Shown here one piece after another: positions 55,021-62,857 of a DNA stretch of 64,000 nucleotides. The notes below the pieces were generated by a model. That model had not been told where the DNA came from. It saw only the letters and a list, made by a program, of their open reading frames with translations, and searched no databases. The position numbers and the translations under genes were made by a program. Within the stretch, counting starts at the first letter, position 1, and the number at the start of each line of letters is the position of its first letter. The stretch is from Enterococcus ureasiticus (GTDB lineage: Bacteria; Bacillota; Bacilli; Lactobacillales; Enterococcaceae). The stretch is taken from contig NZ_MIJZ01000001.1 in the NCBI RefSeq assembly GCF_001730285.1, forward strand, positions 806,001-870,000, given 5' to 3'.

Positions 55021-55066
55021 AAAATAAGAGGAAAAAAACAATTTCTGTTTTTTTCCTCTTATTTTT
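55021..55066. terminator. Bidirectional terminator after the lipid kinase gene
   Basis: AAAATAAGAGGAAAAAAACA and its exact inverse form a 20-bp stem with a short loop between converging genes, followed by TTTT. It covers the stop codon of the downstream convergent gene. Confidence 0.92.
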
Positions 55067-56180
55067 AATTTAATGATTCAAATGCCTGTTTCAAATCTGC
55101 AATCAAATCCCCGCCTGCTTCGATTCCAGTCGATATTCTTAATAAATCCGGCGTTAATCCATAAGACTCTCTTAGCTCTTTTGGAATATCGGCATGTGTT
55201 TGGGTCGTTGGGTATGTAATCAAACTTTCAACTCCGCCTAAACTTTCTGCAAAAGTAAAGATCGATAAATTTCGTAGAAAGTCTTTAATCATTTCTTGAT
55301 CCTTGATTTTAAAACTCAGCATTCCTCCCCGGCCTGGATACATCACTTCTTTGACGTATGCGCTCGTTTTTAAATATGCTACAACTGCTTTTGCATTTTC
55401 TTCATGTCTTTCCATCCGTAAAGCTAGAGTTTTCATTCCTCTAATCAATAACCAACAATCATAAGGTGATAAAACAGCTCCTGTGGTGTTTAAACTATAA
55501 GCCAGTTGTTCTCCGACTTCTTGTGAACGTGTAACCACAGCACCTGCCAGCAAATCGTTATGTCCGCCTAAATACTTGGTCGCACTATGCAAAACGATAT
55601 CTGCACCTAAATCCAAAGGACGCTGAATCAATGGTGTATAAAATGTATTATCAACGATCAATTGGGTTTGATACCGTTTTGTAAAAACAGCCACCTGTTC
55701 GATGGAAACTTCACTCATCAAAGGATTTGTCGGTGTTTCAATAAAAACAGCTGCCGTTTTATCTGTGATTTCTCTCTCAAAACCAGCTTCATCATCCACA
55801 TAAATAAAATGATAAAGTCCCTGTTTTTCCAACTCTTTAAAATAACGATAACTACCACCATATAAATCTCTAGACGCCACGATCTGACTGCCCACAGGAA
55901 ATTGACTGAACACTAATTGAACTGCACTCATTCCTGAACTAGTCGCTAAACCGATCGCGCCATTTTCTAAAACTGCCAGTGCAGATTCTACAACTTCTCT
56001 TGTTGGATTTTTGGTTCTAGTGTAATCATAGCCCGTCGACTCACCTAGCGTTGGATGCTCATACGTTGTTGAAAAATAGATAGGGGTATTGATCGATCCT
56101 GTTACTGGGTTTTGATGATTACCAATTTGTGCCAAAAAAGTATCTGTTTGAACGTTTCCCGATTGTAAATTCTTTTCCAT
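55065..56180 (-). CDS. Cys/Met metabolism PLP enzyme (cystathionine synthase/lyase type)
   Basis: A 371-residue PLP-dependent enzyme of the MetB/MetC family. Motifs: YDYTRTKNPTREVVE, the SSGMSAVQ phosphate-binding segment, VDNTFYTPLIQRP and the PLP lysine in HSATKYLGGHNDLLAG near 203. Gamma-synthase, beta-lyase and gamma-lyase cannot be separated by sequence motif alone. It is monocistronic with no transsulfuration neighbours, and I see no S-box or T-box in its 140-bp leader. Confidence 0.88.
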   Translation of the reverse strand: MEKNLQSGNVQTDTFLAQIGNHQNPVTGSINTPIYFSTTYEHPTLGESTGYDYTRTKNPTREVVESALAVLENGAIGLATSSGMSAVQLVFSQFPVGSQIVASRDLYGGSYRYFKELEKQGLYHFIYVDDEAGFEREITDKTAAVFIETPTNPLMSEVSIEQVAVFTKRYQTQLIVDNTFYTPLIQRPLDLGADIVLHSATKYLGGHNDLLAGAVVTRSQEVGEQLAYSLNTTGAVLSPYDCWLLIRGMKTLALRMERHEENAKAVVAYLKTSAYVKEVMYPGRGGMLSFKIKDQEMIKDFLRNLSIFTFAESLGGVESLITYPTTQTHADIPKELRESYGLTPDLLRISTGIEAGGDLIADLKQAFESLN

Positions 56181-56281
56181 TAACTTCCCTCATTTCTACC
56201 AAAATAATCTACCTTCATTTCTAGCTAAACACATTTCTATGTTGCTTTTCATTATATACACCGAGAGATGCTTAAAGCAAG

Positions 56282-56318
56282 AAAAAACTGGAACAACGTC
56301 TGAACGTTCATCCCAGTT
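56282..56318 (-). terminator. recD2 terminator
   Basis: On the minus strand AACTGG...AACGT pairs with ACGTT...CCAGTT, and TTTTTC follows. It begins six bases after the recD2 stop. Confidence 0.8.
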
Positions 56319-56324
56319 TCTCTG

Positions 56325-58913
56325 CTATTTCATAAAATCATATGGTGTCGTTTGATTCATTCCGATCATCGGATCAATGGTCTGAGCATTAACTAATTGA
56401 GGGGTCAATAATCGCTCCATTTCTACTTCAACTTGTTCGGTTATTTCTTGAACAGGCTCACTAAATAATGAAATTTCTTCTGTTTTAGGTTTAGTTCTCA
56501 CTGGTACAGGCTCGACCGCTTCCTCAATCACAGCAGCTTTATTCTCTTTAGCCGCCTCATATACGATCGGTTTATTGTCTACTGTATCCGAAAAGGGTGA
56601 TTCTTTATTTAGTCCTTCTTCATAAGCTTCCAGTTGCATCCTTGTTGTCAAAGTCATATCATCTGCGCTAGTGATTCGTTCTTTCAACATCGTTAGACGA
56701 CTGGCAGATTCATGTGCAACACACGTATTAAACGCTTGTACTTCACCCAATAAAATCAGGATGTCTTTACTTCTGGTAACCGCTGTATAGAGTAAATTAC
56801 GTTGTAACATGCGATGATATTGATGAACCATCGGTAAAATAACCATTTTAAACTCGCTACCTTGCGCTTTATGGATCGAACAGCAATAAGAAAGGGTGAT
56901 TTTGTTCCATTCATTTCGTTTATAGCTCACTTCATTATTATCAAATTGAATCACCAACTCATCGACTTTATCTTCTGAGTCTTTGGCCAAAATGATTCCA
57001 ACGATCTCGCCCATATCCCCATTGAAAACGTTAAGTTCAGGTGTATTGACTAAATGCAGCACCTTATCCCCGATACGATAGACTGATTCATTCCATTTTA
57101 CTTCTTTTTTCGTTCCGTCATTAGGATTGAAAATTTCCTGCATCATCTTATTCAACGCATCGATACCAGCAGCTCCTCGATACATTGGAGCTAACAGTTG
57201 GATATCTTGGGGCGAAAAGCCTTTTGCTTTGGCTTTCGTCACGATTTGGCGGACATAGGTTTCGATATGATGAACATCACTTGGAAAAAATGAACGATCT
57301 TTTTGATTCACAGTGAAATCTTGCGGCAATCTACCTTGTTTGATTTCATGAGCTAAAGGAATAATACTTGAACCATCGCCTTGGCGGTAAATTTCAGTCA
57401 ATTCTCTTTGAGGTATTTCATTGATTTGCAACAGATCATGCAACACTTGGCCTGGGCCCACTGACGGGAGCTGATCTTTATCCCCAACAAAAATCACTTG
57501 CATGTTGGTCGGGATCGCCTTAAATAAAGTATTGGCCAGCCACGTATCGACCATTGACATTTCATCAACGATCAATAAGCCGCCTTCAAGTTCTTTTGCA
57601 GTCATACTAGGATTTTTTTCTCTACCTGTTAATCCTAATAAACGATGAATCGTACTAGCCGGAAGTCCAGTTGTTTCATTCATCCGCTTAGCTGCGCGCC
57701 CTGTAGGAGCCGCTAATAAAATGGGGAACATTTCCTGCGTGTAATCCTTTATGTCTAAGGAAAGTCCATTCAACTCTGCAAATAACGAAACAATTCCGTT
57801 GATAACCGTTGTTTTCCCGGTACCAGGACCACCCGTCAAAATGAAAAGTGGTGCTTTGATCGCTTCTTCGATGGCCGCTTGTTGAGAATCTCCATAAAGA
57901 ATTCCTAATCGTTTTTCAATGCCTCGAATATTTTTTTCGATCTCTTTTTTATCGTATTTGATTTCTTTTTTTCGTGAAAGTAGACGTTGGATCGAAGTAC
58001 CGATCCCCCACTCTGAAAAATATAAACTATTTTCAAAAAGCTTGGTGTCTTCTTGCTGAATTTTTCCTTCTTCCACCAAATGAATGATTTGTTCTGCCAC
58101 TTGATCAAGAGAAATCTCAACTGGACGACTCGCTTCAAGAGTATTGATTGTTTCTCTAAGCAACATTTCTGCTTCTACGTAGGTATTCCCGGAGCGAACA
58201 GAATGTTGGAAAATTTCATGCGTGATCGCAGCCCGCACTCGTTTATCCGAATCTGCTCCAATGCCCAATTGCTCTGCAATATTATCTGCTCGTTTAAATC
58301 CAATTCCTTCAATATCTTCTACTAATTGATACGGATTCTCATGAATAACATCTAAAGTCTCTTCTTTATAGGTTTGGTAAATCGCAAACGATAGCTGGCT
58401 ACCAAATCCATAACGATTTAAGCCAACAATTACTTGTTCCATGCCATGATTTAAGCGAATCGTTTCAATGATTGTTTGGCGTTTTTTTTCATTTAATTGA
58501 GGAACTTCTTCGAGAACATCAGGCGTTTCAATAATGCGATCGATTGCATCTTCACCCAAAATTTCGACGATTTTCTCAGCTGTTCGTTTCCCTATACCTG
58601 GAAATTTTTCACTTGAAAGGTAATTTACGACGCCGCTGGCTGATGTTGGTCGCTCTTGCTGATAGCTATCGACTTGAAATTGTTTGCCATAACGAGGATG
58701 ATCAACGAAATGTCCAAAAAAGCGATAAATTTCTTCTTCCTGAATTTGGCCAAAACTACCAGTTGTTACAATTTCTTTTTCTAGATAATCTGTATTCGTA
58801 TCCGTTATTTTCACCAACAAAACTTTATAAAAATTGCTAGGGTTTTGAAAAAAGATTGCCTGAACTTGCCCAACCACATATTCTTTTTCCTCTTCTCCAA
58901 ACAATGTAACCAT
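56325..58913 (-). CDS. recD2: RecD2-type ATP-dependent DNA helicase
   Basis: An 862-residue SF1B 5'-3' helicase not associated with RecBC. N-terminal OB-like region, helix-hairpin-helix segments (PGIGKRTAEKIVEILG; IEGIGFKRADNIAEQLG), Walker A GGPGTGKTT near 360, motif II VDEMSMVD near 455, and a C-terminal SH3/UvrD-like part (SIHKAQGSEF). RecD2 acts in replication-fork and mismatch-related repair. The open frame reaches a GTG at 58922, but GAGG lies eight bases before the ATG at 58913, which is preferred. A hydrophilic tail of about 130 residues follows the helicase core. Confidence 0.95.
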   Translation of the reverse strand: MVTLFGEEEKEYVVGQVQAIFFQNPSNFYKVLLVKITDTNTDYLEKEIVTTGSFGQIQEEEIYRFFGHFVDHPRYGKQFQVDSYQQERPTSASGVVNYLSSEKFPGIGKRTAEKIVEILGEDAIDRIIETPDVLEEVPQLNEKKRQTIIETIRLNHGMEQVIVGLNRYGFGSQLSFAIYQTYKEETLDVIHENPYQLVEDIEGIGFKRADNIAEQLGIGADSDKRVRAAITHEIFQHSVRSGNTYVEAEMLLRETINTLEASRPVEISLDQVAEQIIHLVEEGKIQQEDTKLFENSLYFSEWGIGTSIQRLLSRKKEIKYDKKEIEKNIRGIEKRLGILYGDSQQAAIEEAIKAPLFILTGGPGTGKTTVINGIVSLFAELNGLSLDIKDYTQEMFPILLAAPTGRAAKRMNETTGLPASTIHRLLGLTGREKNPSMTAKELEGGLLIVDEMSMVDTWLANTLFKAIPTNMQVIFVGDKDQLPSVGPGQVLHDLLQINEIPQRELTEIYRQGDGSSIIPLAHEIKQGRLPQDFTVNQKDRSFFPSDVHHIETYVRQIVTKAKAKGFSPQDIQLLAPMYRGAAGIDALNKMMQEIFNPNDGTKKEVKWNESVYRIGDKVLHLVNTPELNVFNGDMGEIVGIILAKDSEDKVDELVIQFDNNEVSYKRNEWNKITLSYCCSIHKAQGSEFKMVILPMVHQYHRMLQRNLLYTAVTRSKDILILLGEVQAFNTCVAHESASRLTMLKERITSADDMTLTTRMQLEAYEEGLNKESPFSDTVDNKPIVYEAAKENKAAVIEEAVEPVPVRTKPKTEEISLFSEPVQEITEQVEVEMERLLTPQLVNAQTIDPMIGMNQTTPYDFMK

Positions 58914-58944
58914 CGATTTCACCTCACTTTATCAACAAAATAGT

Positions 58945-59574
58945 TTATAGTAAAAAAGAATCATCATTCCATAATTTTAAGGTATATGATTGCTCTTCCC
59001 CATCCTCTGTCATTTCTAAGATCGACAAACTGTTATTTTTAAGACCGCCCATACTACGTAGCTCACCTAACTCTTTACCTGAAAGTGACTGGATTGCTGC
59101 TGTTAAAGACGCACCGTGACCTACAAAAAGATATGGACCATCGCCTTTATCAACCGCTGATTTTACAACGGAAGAAATTCGTGAAATTGCTTGTTCAATT
59201 GGCTCTCCTTGAAATATTTCTGGATTGTATCGATCTAGCTGATAGCGCATATGTTCTAATTCTTGTCCATATGTTTCTCTCATTTCCGCAATAGACTGAC
59301 CTTCTAATTTTCCAAGTCCTAATTCTTTCAACTCATCCGTATAAATGATTTCTACTGGTCGTTCAAGTTCTTGATTAATGCCTTCAGCCGTTTTTCTTGC
59401 CCGTGGTGAAGTACTCGAAAAGATTTTTTTAAAAGGCACTTCTTTGACCGTTTGGCCTAATAACTTTATTTCTTCATAGCTCGTTGGAAGCAAAGGTGAA
59501 TCTCCACTCATCCCTTGAAACCTAAGTTCTTGATTCCATTCCGTTTTTCCATGGCGAGTAAAATATAATTTCAT
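58945..59574 (-). CDS. Histidine phosphatase-family protein
   Basis: A 209-residue phosphoglycerate mutase-like phosphatase. The RHG motif is LYFTRHGKTEWN at the N-terminus, with the second catalytic His in FVGHGASLTA near 150. The open frame extends to 59718, but GGGAG lies before the ATG at 59574, which gives the proper N-terminus MKLYFTRHG. Substrate unknown. It lies 31 bp upstream of recD2 on the same strand, so the two may be co-transcribed. Confidence 0.9.
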   Translation of the reverse strand: MKLYFTRHGKTEWNQELRFQGMSGDSPLLPTSYEEIKLLGQTVKEVPFKKIFSSTSPRARKTAEGINQELERPVEIIYTDELKELGLGKLEGQSIAEMRETYGQELEHMRYQLDRYNPEIFQGEPIEQAISRISSVVKSAVDKGDGPYLFVGHGASLTAAIQSLSGKELGELRSMGGLKNNSLSILEMTEDGEEQSYTLKLWNDDSFLL

Positions 59575-59774
59575 GTTTCGGCTCCCTTGATTCTTATTTA
59601 TTGATCCTCTAATTTTTGATTTCCACTTATTTATCTTATCTAGTGTATCATTTTCACAGGCAAAATTCCATTTAACTAAGAGGTTTATAAAAAACGAAAC
59701 TGTGTGAGTGCTTTTCAAAAATAAGTAGGTTATAATAAAAAGGCGAAAATATATATCTGAGTGCGTGACTATAT

Positions 59775-59814
59775 GAGTCCGTTGTGCTTTTATGGTATCT
59801 GGCTACACGGACTC
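59775..59814 (+). promoter_or_regulatory. Leader hairpin of the VOC gene
   Basis: GAGTCCG (59775-59781) and CGGACTC (59808-59814) form a perfect 7-bp stem with a 26-nt loop, between a TATAAT (59731-59736) and the ribosome site. The 3' part, ACTCGTTTCACTTTTTATTTAAGGAGG given in pieces (ACTCGTTTCAC, then TTTAAGGAGG), resembles the ends of the bus and pot leaders. Confidence 0.5.
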
Positions 59815-59845
59815 GTTTCACTTTTTATTTAAGGAGGAACCTGAT

Positions 59846-60226
59846 TTGTTTTTTGATCACATTCATCACATCGCTATCAACTGTTCTGATTATCATAAAA
59901 CGAAGGAATTTTATGTAGAAAAACTGGGTTTTGAGATAATCAGAGAACATAAAAGAGACGATAAAAACGATATTAAACTTGATTTGAAATTAGGGAATTA
60001 TGAGTTAGAATTATTTATTTCTCCTAATGCACCAGAACGTCCTTCATATCCTGAAGCATTAGGATTACGTCATTTAGCATTTAAAGTTGAAAAGATCGAG
60101 GAAGTGATTACTTTTTTAAATGCGAAAGAAATCGAATGTGAAGCCGTTCGGACAGATACGTTTACAGGAGAAAAAATGACATTTTTCTTTGATCCAGATG
60201 GTTTACCTTTGGAGTTGCATGAATAA
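59846..60226 (+). CDS. VOC-family (glyoxalase/bleomycin-resistance fold) protein
   Basis: A 126-residue protein of the vicinal-oxygen-chelate superfamily with two beta-alpha-beta-beta-beta units. Metal-ligand-type residues are in HIHHIAINCSDYHKTKEFY, ELELF, LRHLAFKVE and LPLELHE. SMU/YwbC-like lactoylglutathione lyase homologues share this pattern; the true substrate is unknown. The open frame begins at 59792, but AAGGAGG lies before the TTG at 59846, eight bases away, which is the likely start. Confidence 0.87.
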   Translation: MFFDHIHHIAINCSDYHKTKEFYVEKLGFEIIREHKRDDKNDIKLDLKLGNYELELFISPNAPERPSYPEALGLRHLAFKVEKIEEVITFLNAKEIECEAVRTDTFTGEKMTFFFDPDGLPLELHE

Positions 60227-60300
60227 TCACTAGTTTCCACCTACTATGGAAAAAAACTGTTGCCTTCAAAATCAAAGGGAACAGTTTTTTGCTATTATTT

Positions 60301-60807
60301 TTAATCCAATTTATCATTCTCATAGTGATGTTTCAATTCCAATGCTGGAAAATTCTGTTGACGCAATGCTTCATAAACCACCAACGCTACTGTATTGGAC
60401 AAATTCAACGAACGAACATGTTCATCATTCATCGGAATCCGCAGACATTTTTCTTCATTATCCCGCATAAATTCTTCTGGCAATCCAGTTGTTTCTTTAC
60501 CAAACATAAAATAATGATCTTGATTGTCAGTATAATCTATTTCACTATACGTTTGATTCGCAAATTTTGTAATCAAATGCAGTGGCCGATCACCTAAATA
60601 AGTTAAAAAAGCAGTCAAATCCTTGTGATACATAATATTAACATCATTCCAATAATCCAATCCAGCTCTTTTTAAGTGCTTGTCATCAGTCGAGAAACCT
60701 AACGGCTCGATGAGATGTAAGGGCGAATTTGTTGCAGCACAAGTTCTGGCAATATTGCCAGTATTTGCTGGAATTTGAGGTTCAAATAAAACAATATGAT
60801 TTGTCAT
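60301..60807 (-). CDS. trmL: tRNA (cytidine/uridine-34-2'-O)-methyltransferase
   Basis: A 168-residue SPOUT methyltransferase that modifies the wobble base of tRNA-Leu. Motifs: [28 protein letters not shown] and the C-terminal knot [27 protein letters not shown] in parts. Length is normal for TrmL. Start ATG follows GAAAGGAAACTGTACTT. Three hairpins lie upstream (60870-60964), of which the nearest is terminator-like. Confidence 0.94.
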   Translation of the reverse strand: MTNHIVLFEPQIPANTGNIARTCAATNSPLHLIEPLGFSTDDKHLKRAGLDYWNDVNIMYHKDLTAFLTYLGDRPLHLITKFANQTYSEIDYTDNQDHYFMFGKETTGLPEEFMRDNEEKCLRIPMNDEHVRSLNLSNTVALVVYEALRQQNFPALELKHHYENDKLD

Positions 60808-60869
60808 AAGTACAGTTTCCTTTCATTTGAATGGCGCATTATTTATTTTTTTTTCACAAAAATCTACAT

Positions 60870-60964
60870 AAAAAAAACGTATCGCCTCGGTGTCAATCAC
60901 TGCGAGTCGCTACGTTAGTGAAGCTCTTTTCACTAACTTTTATCAGAACAGGAACCTGATAAAA
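60870..60964 (-). terminator. Cluster of hairpins upstream of trmL, one terminator-like
   Basis: On the minus strand an imperfect stem AACGTA...TACGTT (60876-60916) with inner CTCG/CGAG and GTG/CAC pairs is followed by a long run of T. Beyond it lie TTAGTGAA/TTCACTAA (60915-60936) and TTTTATCAG/CTGATAAAA (60938-60964). They could terminate rlmA transcripts or attenuate trmL, 60 bp downstream. Confidence 0.6.
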
Positions 60965-61049
60965 ACCAATGAAAAAACAACTTGTATGTAATATAACACC
61001 ATTACCAGAGCTTTGCAATACCTTTTAGCAAATTTACCGATTGTAAGCG

Positions 61050-61895
61050 CTATTTCACCTTTCCTTTTAACACACGAACGTCAATTGTGATTTCTGTCAA
61101 TGGATTTTTTTGAATCACTTCTTTTACTTCCTCAGCAACACCCCACTCAAGCGGAGACATTTCCAATAAATCTAATCGATTCTCTTTAGGTATGGCAAAC
61201 GTAAAGGTCACTCGCTCATCGACTAAAATATCCATTTCTTTAGAAAATTTTGCCAAAACTTTTTCATTTGAATAGGTTTGTTTGATTTCATCTCCTGGAT
61301 AAAAAGCCGCCCTTAGCTCTTTTAAATAGTCAGTTTCAGGTATTACTTTGATAACTGTCCCATCTTTTTTCAACACACGCTTAAATTCATGGTAATGAGA
61401 CGGTGAAAAAATATTCAAAACTGTATCCATCGATTCGTCTGCAAATGGTAAATTTGTCAGATCAGCTACACACCAAAAAGCTTCGATTGGTTGATTGCTA
61501 GCTAAATAGATCCCATCTTTAGAAATATCGAATCCAAATTTTGAACCTGCCAAGCCTAGATTCGAAAGCTCGGATAAAAAACTTCCCTCACCACATCCAA
61601 CATCCAATGTATTTCCAGTTAAGTTCATCGTATCAATAATTCTTTCAAGTAAAGGCTGATACATACCACTTTGAATCATCTTGCCTCTATGAACCAACAT
61701 TTTTTTATTATATTCCGTTTGAATACTATGAGAAAGAAAATAAATAGTTCCCTTTTTCGATAAATCAAATTGATGGTTTTGTGCACATATCAAACTAAAA
61801 CCTTTTAACTGAATCGCCTTTTTACAGACTGGACAAAGAAATTGTTCTTGATGTGTTTCTAAAAAATTACGGGCAAAATCAATTTTTTTCAACAT
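61050..61895 (-). CDS. rlmA: 23S rRNA (guanine-N1)-methyltransferase, RlmA type
   Basis: A 281-residue SAM-dependent methyltransferase. The N-terminal zinc site is formed by CPVC near 21-24, a third Cys in LICAQNHQFD and the nearby His. The Rossmann SAM loop is DVGCGEGSF near 98. This is the RlmA(I)/(II) layout; Gram-positive members (TlrB type) methylate G748 of 23S rRNA. Which guanine is modified here cannot be read off. Start ATG at 61895 follows AAGGTAACCTTATG-type sequence. Confidence 0.9.
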   Translation of the reverse strand: MLKKIDFARNFLETHQEQFLCPVCKKAIQLKGFSLICAQNHQFDLSKKGTIYFLSHSIQTEYNKKMLVHRGKMIQSGMYQPLLERIIDTMNLTGNTLDVGCGEGSFLSELSNLGLAGSKFGFDISKDGIYLASNQPIEAFWCVADLTNLPFADESMDTVLNIFSPSHYHEFKRVLKKDGTVIKVIPETDYLKELRAAFYPGDEIKQTYSNEKVLAKFSKEMDILVDERVTFTFAIPKENRLDLLEMSPLEWGVAEEVKEVIQKNPLTEITIDVRVLKGKVK

Positions 61896-62033
61896 AAGGT
61901 TACTTCCTATTCACTATAAATTCTGACACTCACTGATAAACTGTCGCTATTTATCTTACAACGGGAAGAAGACTTTGGCAACCGCCAGAATTGTGGTACA
62001 ATGCCTGTGAAGAAAAAACAAGGAGTGAAACGA

Positions 62034-62666
62034 ATGATCAAAGAATTTTGTGCTGAAAATTTTACAAATATCCCCACTGCTATTCGCAATGGTGCAGGTC
62101 GAATCGAATTATGTGACAATCTTGCTGTAGGTGGCACAACACCCAGCACAGGTGTTATCGAAGAAGTTGTGGCGTATGCCGCAGAAAAATCGATTCCAAT
62201 CATGACGATCATCAGACCTCGAGGTGGAGATTTTGTATATAATGATATCGAACTTAAAATCATGCATACAGATCTGATTGAAGCAAAAAAAATTGGGACA
62301 GATGGTGTCGTTTTAGGTTGCTTAACAAAAGACGGTTGGCTGGATGAAGAAGCATTGGAATTATTGATCGAGACTGCTGAAGGACTGCAAATTACTTTCC
62401 ACATGGCTTTTGATGTTTTAAGCAAAGAAAATCAATTTAAAGCAATTGATTGGTTAGCAGAACATGACGTACATCGTATATTAACACACGGTGGACCCGC
62501 AGGAACGGCTATCGAAGATAATTTTGATCATCTAAAAGAGTTGATTAGCTACGCTAACGATCGAATTATCATTTTACCCGGCGGTAGTATTTCAGACAAG
62601 AATGTTGATACTGTTGTAAGTACCTTACAAGTCAGTGAAGTACATGGAACCAAAATAGTAGGTTAA
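62034..62666 (+). CDS. cutC: CutC-family protein
   Basis: A 210-residue TIM-barrel protein. It opens IKEFCAENFTNIPTAIRNGAGRIELCDNLAVGGTTPS in parts (RIELCDNLAVGGTTPS is the family signature), with IRPRGGDF, THGGPA and PGGS(I)S loops later. The CutC family was linked to copper homeostasis in E. coli and E. faecalis, though its biochemical role is uncertain. The open frame begins at 62001, but AAGGAG precedes the ATG at 62034. Converges on mgtE with a repeat between. Confidence 0.93.
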   Translation: MIKEFCAENFTNIPTAIRNGAGRIELCDNLAVGGTTPSTGVIEEVVAYAAEKSIPIMTIIRPRGGDFVYNDIELKIMHTDLIEAKKIGTDGVVLGCLTKDGWLDEEALELLIETAEGLQITFHMAFDVLSKENQFKAIDWLAEHDVHRILTHGGPAGTAIEDNFDHLKELISYANDRIIILPGGSISDKNVDTVVSTLQVSEVHGTKIVG

Positions 62667-62672
62667 TAAAAA

Positions 62673-62840
62673 GAGCGTGGGACAAAACTAAAAATCAGTT
62701 TTGTGTCACGCTCTAAATCTGAATAAACGGCGAGAAAAAAGCAACTCCTTTGGAAATAAGCTGAAATACACAAAAATTTGAAGAGCAATTTTCATGAATT
62801 CCCTATTATTTCTCAGAGCTAAACTCTTTTGTCTCGGCCT
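62673..62840 (+). repeat. Intergenic terminator repeat, copy 2
   Basis: The same unit as 51831-51934: GAGCGTGGGACAAAACT and AGTTTTGTGTCACGCTC form the first stem (62673-62713), then CGGCGAGAAAAAAG and CTTTGGAAATAAG. A stretch of about 70 bp not found in copy 1 follows, then TCTTTTGTCTCGGCCT. It terminates cutC. Confidence 0.85.
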
Positions 62841-62857
62841 CTTTCTTTTATATTATT

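Noticed and set aside
55065-56324. S-box or T-box leader before the Cys/Met PLP enzyme
   Set aside because: The 140-bp upstream region lacks the conserved motifs and is too short for a T-box.
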